A DNA stretch of 64,000 nt. Source: Helianthus annuus (Eukaryota > Streptophyta > Magnoliopsida > Asterales > Asteraceae). The DNA lies in contig NC_035437.2 in assembly GCF_002127325.2 (NCBI RefSeq), positions 169,552,265 to 169,616,264 of the forward strand, read 5' to 3'. A program made the translations under genes and the position numbers. Shown in pieces: positions 56,841-64,000 of this stretch. How positions within the stretch are numbered: the stretch's first letter is position 1; every line of letters begins with the position of its first letter. The notes under the pieces were generated by a model that worked only from the letters and a program-made list of their open reading frames with translations, was not told where the DNA came from and did no database searches.

Positions 56841-58683
56841 CTATCTGAAAGTTCCTCCAAAAGACGGTGTCCAGAAATCAACTGGAGTTTCGTTTGTCAC
56901 CGGAAATGTGCTTGATATCGGTACCAAACATAGTCCTCGACTTCTTAGATCTTGTCGCGATCCATCCGATGGTTTATCCGAAATCTACATCAACCCCATG
57001 TCACAAGTTTGATTATTTAATCATTACAAAAACAAACTAGAACATAAATAATATGATTAAGTATATATGCACCTGTTTTTGTTGTTGCATGATTGCAACA
57101 TTGTTCATGTATGGAGTGCTTAAAACCTGAGAAAATAATTAAGATACATAGGTTTATTAGTAAGAAACATTTATTGTTTTTTCATTAAATTTTAACTAAT
57201 GAAACTTACATTAACTTGTTCATGGAGAAACTTGATGTATACGATAGCCTCGGACAACACGGATGCTGTATCGGTCTGGAAAAACCGGAAAAGGTTATTA
57301 GTATTATCAACAAATGATAACAAGACTTTAGTTTCAAGATTAATGATCAAAAAGAAGAATTTAAGGATGATGAAGAAAAATATGAAGATATAGATATTGA
57401 TCATGCATACTTTTCCGAAAGGGGAAACTAATTGTTGGAGTGCAGTGATTCTGTCCCCCATCTTCACCTGTTCCATCCAAATTAACACAAAAGGTTTCAA
57501 CTTTAATTGTGGTTTAAAGATCTATATAGAGTAAAAACAAGATTAATATATGCACCTTTAAAGGCGGCATTGGTGGGTTCTCATTTCTTGGTCTTTTGGT
57601 TGATGATGACTTGGTGTTGCTCTTTTTCACCATTTCAGATATGGGATTCTTGTTATATATGCAAAAAATCCACAAATGTAACATAAAATATAAGGCTTTT
57701 GGTGTAATACAAATTGTGGGTATTAATATTGTTTGTGAATCTTGATGATCATTAACCTAGCTATACCTTTGGTTTATCTTCAATGGTTGATGAAGCTGAT
57801 TGCATTTGCAATGGAAAAAAGTTTGATGCCGACACATTCCAAAATCGCGCGTTGTTGGAAAAGTGCAGTTGTGCGGCAATGTTCCCCTGCACTTTCGATG
57901 GTGAAGAATTCGTTGAGAATTCTTGTTGTGGTGGCGGGAGAGCGTACTCTTCTCCCCCGCCACCACCAGATACGGTCATGCCACCGTAACTGGGTGGATA
58001 GGAATAACTTATTCCTTGGTTTTGATCATAACTAGAATCTTGTTGTACACTTGTGTTGCTATCCGAACCAAATAGACTTTGTATCAGTGTAGAATTACTT
58101 CCATAAGAATGATCATCCATAGGTTGGAAGCCTGGATTTAATCGGTTTTCATCGTTGTATCGTGCATGCTCATCAAGTCGCGCTCCTCTAACGTTTATTT
58201 GCTTGAATTCAGAAGGTGATCCGGAATACATTTTATGTGATTTCCATTGGTTTTCTTGAAAACGGCTTGTGTTTGAGCTCAAACCATGATCTTCTTGAAT
58301 TAGGGTTTGGTAACCACTTTGATGATGATCATTTCTTTGATCTCCATGGCTGTTTTATACCAAAAATTATACAACTTTTTTAGCCACCAAAAGAATCAAA
58401 ATATACAAAATTAGGGTTTTGTAAAGAAAACAAGAATATGTACTTACTATAAAGCTTGATTCCAATCCAACGAATGAGATATTGGTTGTGATGAAAGACC
58501 TAGTTCCATCATCTGTAAGTTGGGGCTGCTTTCCAACAACCCACCATCTCCGCCACGACCGCCACTGCAAGTGGCGGTTGTGGTGGTGCTATCAGTGGTT
58601 TCTTGGAAAAGATTCATGGAGGTGACAGAAACTGAATTATTCAAACAAGGTCTTGTTCTTGAATCCCACCAGCTATCTGCCAT
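56841..58683 (-). CDS. bHLH transcription factor, bHLH112/bHLH123-like
   Basis: Seven coding exons, each with GT/AG borders and consistent phase: 58683-58448, 58349-57767, 57648-57556, 57467-57411, 57275-57210, 57126-57073 and 56984-56841. They total 1233 bases, giving 410 residues. The N-terminus starts MADSWWDSRTRPC, as in this subfamily. Residues 80-273 are low-complexity (Q, S and G runs). The helix-loop-helix is GDRITALQQLVSPFGK (308-323) plus TDTASVLSEAIVYIKFLHEQ (324-343). The C-terminus has the subfamily motif DLRSRGLCLVPIS. Members of this clade in Arabidopsis act in stress responses and root or hair development. The basic stretch before the HLH is short (PPLK then VKMGDR). Exons were assigned by eye. 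Confidence 0.9.
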
Positions 58684-58792
58684 CTTTTGAATTGGATCAA
58701 ATTGTTTTCTTGATCTTCAAGATACCTTCAGATTTCTTTGTTGCAAATAAAAATAGTTGTAAAATGGAATTAAGTGGTATGGTTTGTCTTAG

Positions 58793-58800
58793 TATTTATA
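58793..58800 (-). promoter_or_regulatory. TATA box of the bHLH gene
   Basis: The minus strand reads TATAAATA about 110 bases before the ATG at 58683. The predicted start site is near 58765. Confidence 0.7.
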
Positions 58801-59087
58801 TGAAACTTTAAACTGGAATTTGGAGTGTAGGTAGGGCAAGCAAAGAAAGGCCAAAATAGTTGACTTTTTATTGTCTAAATAGAAATTATTATTATCTTCT
58901 TAGAATACAAAGCAAAGAAAAGATTAAATTCTTTGGAAATAAATATAACCAAATTTATAATACTTTACTATTTTTCTCCTAACTAAATTTATCACTTTAG
59001 CCCTTGAATTTACAGTTTATATCATTAACAAACTGAAGTATATGCTTTGTTAAACAAATATATTGCAATGTCAAGTTTATTCTTTGG
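58801..59087. other. Upstream region of the bHLH gene
   Basis: Non-coding, AT-rich. It contains TTGACTTTTT near 58860, a W-box-like core, but a single TTGAC is weak evidence of regulation. Confidence 0.4.
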
Positions 59088-59395
59088 GGGAGCGGGTGGT
59101 CACTAGTGATAGATTTCTATCACTCCCAATATCCAATTAAATCATGCCATGTCATCACCCAATATTCTATCACTAGTGATAGAATTGTAGTGGGAATGGT
59201 ATCACTAGTGATGAGATTCCAATGTACAAGTATTAATACACAATGTACAAGTCATACCCTATCACTCCTCAAGTTCAACACGTTATACATATAACGAGTT
59301 ATACCCTATCACTCATTATGGAAGTGGAGGCGGCGGTGTTCTATGTGCTATCACTCGTTATGGGATGGCCATAACGGACCACCCCGCCTGCTCTT
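59088..59395. mobile_element. Probable Harbinger-type MITE, about 308 bp
   Basis: Left GGGGGAGCGGGTGGTC and right GACCACCCCGCCTGCTC are inverted partners. The interior repeats TATCACTAGTGATAGA-type palindromes and TATCACTCGTTATG. The target duplication is uncertain. Confidence 0.65.
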
Positions 59396-60519
59396 AACTA
59401 AAAATAGGGTGATCGAGTCATAGACTTTCTAATGCATGGTTTCGGGATATATGCTATGTTCAACATTAAGTTAAGCATCTTATGCACATCCAATATAATA
59501 TTTATATTGAAATAATCACAAACTGTACGTAATTATTTTCAAACATTGTCGATTAGGAACTGGAGTGGCGGATATCTAATCCTTTGAAGCTAGACGATTT
59601 ATCTAACTTTTCATCTTCACGATATAGGACTTATAGAGGTATGCGCAAGTGCGCAACCATCTTGCACACACTTAAAACTTAATGTCACATAGTTATCTTA
59701 TAGGCTTATACCTGTGGATTAGTGTGTGCATGCATTTTTGGAATATTTCTTGAAGCATATGGATTATCTCATACATATGCCCAATGCCCCCTGCACTTGT
59801 ATTAGATTCTTCTAAAAGTCTGGTGTCATGGTGGCAAGCATGGGCCAACTCACATCTATCATGTCATTGGTTTGCTTGATAAGGATTCTAGTTGGAAAGC
59901 AGTTTCATGAATGTCCTACTTGAGAACAATTCTATAGTTGAGTTTCCACTCAAGGAAATTGGTCTCTAGTGATGTACTGATCTTGTCCTTCTCAAGGAAG
60001 AATTGCAAAGACAGTGTCAGTGTGTTTATAATGGTGGTGTTGGTTAGACTGGTGGGTATGGGGCGTGGGTGGTTTCTGATGTTGTTGTCTACGACCAACT
60101 ACGAACGGGTTGGTGTTGATTGCTTCTTTTTCTTTCTTCGTTTTTTTAAGCTGGTGATTATGTGAAAATTGTATAAATAGTTGAGGGATAAAATTATTGC
60201 GTTGGAAAAGCTTATGGGCATGTTTGTGAGTTTGGTTGGTTTGTTAGATGGCTATACACGTTCATAAACATTTGGAGGTTTTATCAATGTAGATGCTCTT
60301 AGTGTTTGATCCTGTCTATTAAAACGTGTGAACGTAGGCCCAGAGTCGAACTTGGAATTCACCAATTTGACATGATACATCTCAATCTGATGCCATTTCG
60401 TGGTTGGATGACTTGATCAGCAAAAGCCAAAAGAATATTAATTGATCACTTAAACACTTAAACATATTTCTGTAGATCAATTGGTGAAAGGCTTGTATTT
60501 CTTTTGAAATTGGTGCAGA
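59396..60519. other. Intergenic interval, nothing recognised
   Basis: No recognisable coding frame. The small frames at 59916-60165 on both strands overlap each other and have no family pattern. Confidence 0.5.
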
Positions 60520-60735
60520 GTGAGGCACTAGTGAGCAATGATAGGAAACTCAGGGAAACCTGGGTTCGATTTGAACCAAACGGGTTTTACCAGTAATATC
60601 ACTATCGTGCCTACGGACGGGTGGGTTAGCGGGTTTTTCCCGAAATTGATGGTGGACTCAGGTTACTCTCAGAGTACTCCGTTTGCTCTAGTGGGTGCTC
60701 TAAAAATGCTCAGAATTTATTATGTTGGCAATTAA
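60520..60735 (+). mobile_element. Possible tRNA-derived SINE remnant
   Basis: GTGAGGCACTAGTGAGCAAT then CCTGGGTTCGATTTGAACC resembles a degenerate RNA polymerase III A-box/B-box pair (B-box GGTTCGA). The following GCCTACGGACGGGTGGGTT and GGGTTTTTCCCGAA are typical of plant SINE bodies. The 65-residue frame over it has no family match that I know. Confidence 0.4.
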
Positions 60736-60829
60736 AAAAATATATAAGCAAGGTCATTCTAACTAGATACACATTAAAAAGAGTCAAATAAATATTTTAA
60801 TACGGGTTGAAATACGTTTTTATTCAGTT

Positions 60830-61800
60830 AACTTATATATAGATATTTTACCAAATCAAATGTAACTTAATCTCTATATAATCTCTATCTCTAAATATAA
60901 CATAATATAACGAGTCGCTTTCTTATAGGCCTGTAAACGAACCGAACGAACACGAATATAGGCATGTTCGTGTTCGTTCATTTAACTTTAACTGAACACG
61001 AACATGTAATCGAACACATTTTTTTGTTCGTGTTTGTTCATTAAGAAATCGGGCATGTTCGTGTTCGTTTATGTTCGTTCATTTAAAGCCTAAACGAACA
61101 GTTCACGAACATAAACGAATGCAAACGAACATAAACAAACATAAATTAACATGATTGAACAAACATAAAAGAACACAAATGAACGTGATTGAACAAATAT
61201 AAATAAACACAATTTAACATTAGTGAACACAAACAAACAAGTCTAATATATTACAGTTTATCCGAAAACACATCTAAATTTGGATTCATGGATGTTAAAA
61301 TTAAGTAGGTTTTTATAATAATATTAAGTAAGTGATCAGTTACGATATAAGAAAAAGTTTAAGATTCATTTTTCTACTAGAAAACTTAATTAGTAATTAG
61401 TTATATTTATATAAGTAGTTGGAAAAGCTAATATTCATTTAAATATAACTATTGATGTATTTACTAAAATGTAAACGAACATTCACGAACATAAATGAAC
61501 AAAGATAAACGAACATTCACGAACATAAACGAACGTTCACGAACATTAATGAACGAACACGAGGTGTGATTCGTTCATTTAATTAAACGTACAAAATTTC
61601 TTGTTCGTGTACGTTCGTTTATTAAATAAACGAACATAAACGAACTTCCGGGCGAACAAGTTCATAAACAGTTCATGAACATTCGGTTCGTTTACAGACC
61701 TACTTTCTTATTTTATATATAGATGTTTTACCAAATTAAATGTCACTTAATCTCTGTATATAATATTAATATTAATATAATGAGTTGCTTTCTTTTTTTT
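60830..61800. repeat. Direct repeat flanking the 60.9-61.7 kb element
   Basis: A segment of about 90 bp with ATATTTTACCAAATCAAATG and TAACTTAATCTCTATATA and GAGTCGCTTTCTTA (60835-60925) recurs diverged at about 61711-61800 (GATGTTTTACCAAATTAAAT … GAGTTGCTTTCTT). The hAT-like element sits at the junction of an older tandem duplication. Confidence 0.75.
60926..61702. mobile_element. hAT-like element of GAACATAAACGAAC repeats, 777 bp
   Basis: Ends TAGGCCTGTAAACGAAC and (inverted) TAGGTCTGTAAACGAAC are flanked by the exact 8-bp duplication CTTTCTTA (60918-60925, 61703-61710). The interior is built from CGAACATAAACGAAC, GTTCGTGTTCG and related words in both orientations. No transposase frame. Confidence 0.88.
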
Positions 61801-61802
61801 TA

Positions 61803-62425
61803 GTATATAAAAGCTTACTAGTGTCATCATCCATATACACTTGTATTCAATTTTATTTTATTACAGTACAATTTTGTTTCTATGTATTAACAAATAATTA
61901 AATTGTATGAAATTTATCTTCTTTTGTTAATTCATTTTATAATCATTTAAAACTATATAATATATTTTCTAGGTTGCACTTTATGTATTTCATAAATAAT
62001 ATTAGTTCAGGCATGTATTATATGGGGCACTCTTGAGTAAGACAAAAGGTTCCAACTCATTTAAACACTACTTCTCCCCTATCGTTTTCTGTATATGTTA
62101 ATACTTTATAGGTTTAGCATTTTGGTTTATGTTCAATCCGCATATATTACCGATTTTTTTGTTTGTGCTTCTCATCTTTAGTAGATATATATCATTTAAT
62201 AATGTCTAAATATAGCTAGTATGTATTGTCATCGTGCACCTTAAGCAAAAAAATAGAAAACAAAAATATCAATCAATAGCTAATAATAACATGAGCATTA
62301 AAAAAAGACAACACACTCAATGATTTGGGTGGTTCATCTCCTCAAAGTCTAATTTGCAAAAAGAAAAAATGAAAAAAAAAAAGAAAACCTACTAATTAAG
62401 TAAGATTTTTAATAAGTATATCTGT
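61803..62425. other. Intergenic interval, nothing recognised
   Basis: AT-rich non-coding sequence without visible terminal repeats. Confidence 0.5.
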
Positions 62426-62634
62426 TTGGTATAAAGTAATGGAATGAACAAAAGAATGAAATATACAACGGAATAGAAATAGATCATTTCATTCCTTTGT
62501 GACGTTTGGTTACCCATATGCGAATAGAATGAATCGTTATTATGTACAATTTTATAGGGAAAAAAGAAGAGTAATGAAATACAATTAATAAAAACGACAA
62601 AAATATAATTGTCTAATAATAAAATAGAAAAACA

Positions 62635-62700
<66 letters not shown>

Positions 62701-62890
62701 TGTAGATTTCTTTCCATTCCTTAAAGGAATGAAAAAAAAAAAACACTCTCTTACCAAGTAATGAAAATTCTTATATTTGGAAGTAAACACATTCTTATGG
62801 AATGATCGATTCCATTACAATATGATAACCAAACATGTTTTTTTTTAATTCTATTGAAATGATCTATTCCATTCCCTCATACCAAACAAG
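62426..62890. mobile_element. MITE with GTTTGGTAT termini and an (AAT)n core
   Basis: Left GTTTGGTATAAAGTAATGGA and right TCCATTCCCTCATACCAAAC are inverted partners, as are internal GATCATTTCATTCC-type segments. A pure (AAT)n microsatellite of about 21 units lies at 62638-62701. No clear target duplication. The 132-residue frame over it includes a poly-isoleucine run read from the microsatellite and is not a gene. Confidence 0.65.
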
Positions 62891-62914
62891 TGTTTTTCTT
62901 TTACACCACTAGAT

Positions 62915-63180
62915 TTATAATATATATATATAGAGAGAGAGAGAGTAAGGTTAACATACAAAAAGTCTTATCATACATCACGTAGGAGACAATTGTAACC
63001 GTTGGATCAGGGGTATAATCACGCATGGGACCACATAATCACGCATGGGACCACATAATCACACATGGGACCACATAATCACGCATGGGACTATAATCAC
63101 GCACGTTCTATGATAATAACGCACGTTATATTTTTTGTCATGTATGTTAATGTAGGTTAAGCATTGAAGTACATTATACT

Positions 63181-63232
<52 letters not shown>
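62915..63232. repeat. (TA)n-bounded segment with a 20-bp tandem repeat
   Basis: The segment is bounded by TATATATATATAGAGAGAGA on the left and a pure (TA)n of about 49 bases (63184-63232) on the right. Inside, ATAATCACGCATGGGACCAC is repeated four times at 63015-63094 and then decays into ATAATCACGCACGTT and similar. Confidence 0.85.
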
Positions 63233-63236
<4 letters not shown>

Positions 63237-63945
63237 AGTGTAGGAGTTGCCTACAAAGCCTACTTTTCCTACAAAGTGTAGGAAGTGTTCTCGTTGTGAC
63301 ATGTGGCATATATGTATTTTTTAATAAAGGGGATAAAGGTAATTGACTAAGTAAATTATTTATAAAAGTTTTATCTCTTAAACAAAAAAAATGTGATTTT
63401 TAAGGAAACAAGATATCCCATATCAATTTAAAATTCGACAGTTACTTAAATTATGAAGGAGATGTAATTGTAATTGTTGATGTGTTTTTAGGAAGGAGAT
63501 GTATTTGTAATTTCTTGACGATGTGTTTAGGTTAATTCACGATGTGTTATATCAGTTATGATTCACGAGTGACATGTCTTTTGTGTTTTCTTGGTGTTGT
63601 GTTTTATAATTTTTGGGTTTCTTCATGATGTGTTATATTGTATAACACACCATACAGATAAATGACATGTTATATTGTATGATTCACGATGTGTTTTCTT
63701 GTGTTTCTTCACGATATGTTATGGTGTGACATTCATTTCCTTATTTAAAACAAGCTAAATGACACATTTACCCTCAATTAATTAAATCATCTTATTCTTA
63801 AGAAACACATATTACCAAAATGCCACCAAGGTGATCTCAACCATCAAACACACTCATCCAATGGTCAAGATCACTACCTACACTTGGTAGGAAAAACACA
63901 CTTTGTAGAGGAACTTCACCCCCTGTCTTTGTCTCTCTTTCTCTC

Positions 63946-64000
<55 letters not shown>
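63233..64000. repeat. Second (TA)n-bounded segment, runs to the window end
   Basis: It starts GGGAGTGTAGGAGTTGCCTA after (TA)n and ends with (TC)n (about 63924-63975) and (TA)n at the window edge. CTACAAAGTGTAGGAAGTG at the left is partly matched, inverted, by CACACTTTGTAGAGG near 63897. The interior holds repeated CACGATGTGTTAT-type words. No gene. Confidence 0.65.

Noticed and set aside
57742..58035. Plus-strand 97-residue frame over the bHLH gene
   Set aside because: It is antisense to exon 2 of the bHLH gene, whose exon phases and C-terminal motif are consistent on the minus strand.
60550..60580. Possible tRNA gene because of GGTTCGATTTGAACC
   Set aside because: Only a degenerate B-box is visible; acceptor and anticodon stems cannot be formed from the flanks.
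60538..60735. 65-residue frame MIGNSGKPGFDLNQTGF… as a small protein gene
   Set aside because: It lies over a likely SINE with tRNA-like B-box sequence, has no splice support and no family pattern.
62392..62790. 132-residue frame with a poly-isoleucine stretch
   Set aside because: The stretch is the (AAT)n microsatellite read on the minus strand, inside a MITE.
63015..63094. 20-bp repeats that could suggest an array of regulatory or CRISPR-type units
   Set aside because: Perfect head-to-tail copies without spacers, located in a (TA)n-bounded repeat; a simple tandem repeat explains them.

Overview
This is a plant nuclear window, from a eudicot and probably an Asteraceae (daisy-family) genome. 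The grounds are intron-containing host genes with plant-type splice sites, Ty3/gypsy and Ty1/copia retroelements, dense MITEs, and Harbinger-linked Myb/SANT-like ORFs of a kind common in Asteraceae assemblies. The family assignment is an inference. Most of the 64 kb is transposable elements, many nested. Only two intact host genes were recognised: an FQR1/WrbA-type NAD(P)H:quinone reductase on the plus strand (26035-30215, 4 exons, 203 aa) and a bHLH112/123-like transcription factor on the minus strand (56841-58683, 7 exons, 410 aa). Both have convincing exon phases and upstream TATA boxes.

Layout. 1-1.44 kb: AT-rich, no gene. 1.44-3.45 kb: a foldback MULE-type MITE, then a 1.6 kb PIF/Harbinger-like element carrying a small Myb/SANT-like ORF and a nested MITE. 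4.1-10.1 kb: a scrambled region in which fragments of an F-box/LRR (FBD-type) gene recur in shuffled order, mixed with clusters of the palindrome TATACGGGCCGTATA. 10.2-12.5 kb: AT-rich DNA and GGTACCGG-rich repeats. 12.59-23.92 kb: a complete 11.3 kb chromovirus-type Ty3/gypsy retrotransposon on the minus strand (2.7 kb LTRs, 5-bp target duplication, PBS, PPT). Its single gag-pol frame is broken only by three nonsense codons. It sits inside an older inverted-repeat minisatellite element whose two halves lie at 12.5 and 23.9-24.9 kb. 25.4-30.2 kb: a small hAT MITE, then the FQR1 gene, whose introns hold a polyadenylated retrocopy, a foldback MITE, a Tourist-like MITE and a hAT-like element.

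31.7-41.7 kb: a copia gag remnant interrupted by two hAT elements (32.0-33.9 and 33.96-34.62 kb) and bordered by a 2.6 kb solo LTR; then an LTR-like remnant, a 300-bp MULE MITE, a TRIM-like mini-retroelement and another hAT MITE. 42.7-46.4 kb: a decayed Harbinger transposase and a 2.0 kb Harbinger element with a three-exon Myb/SANT-like gene. 47-49.8 kb: tandem duplications, a MULE MITE and a minisatellite. 50.05-51.67 kb: a 1.6 kb near-complete inverted repeat related to the 300-bp MULE MITE, with both arms filled by a 15-bp minisatellite. 51.95-55.44 kb: a 3.5 kb solo LTR. 56.8-58.7 kb: the bHLH gene. 59-64 kb: MITEs, a possible SINE, a 777-bp hAT-like element and (TA)n-bounded segments.

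Many element boundaries rest on exact target-site duplications read directly from the sequence: 9 bp for MULE-type foldbacks, 8 bp for hAT-type, 5 bp for LTR elements, 3 bp TAA for Harbinger-type. The strongest hunt results are the minisatellite-armed giant foldback element, a recurring architecture in which hAT-like elements are built from short motifs related to their own termini, the scrambled F-box/palindrome region, and the methylation-decay signature in the gypsy element. All counts and alignments were made by eye; no database search was run.
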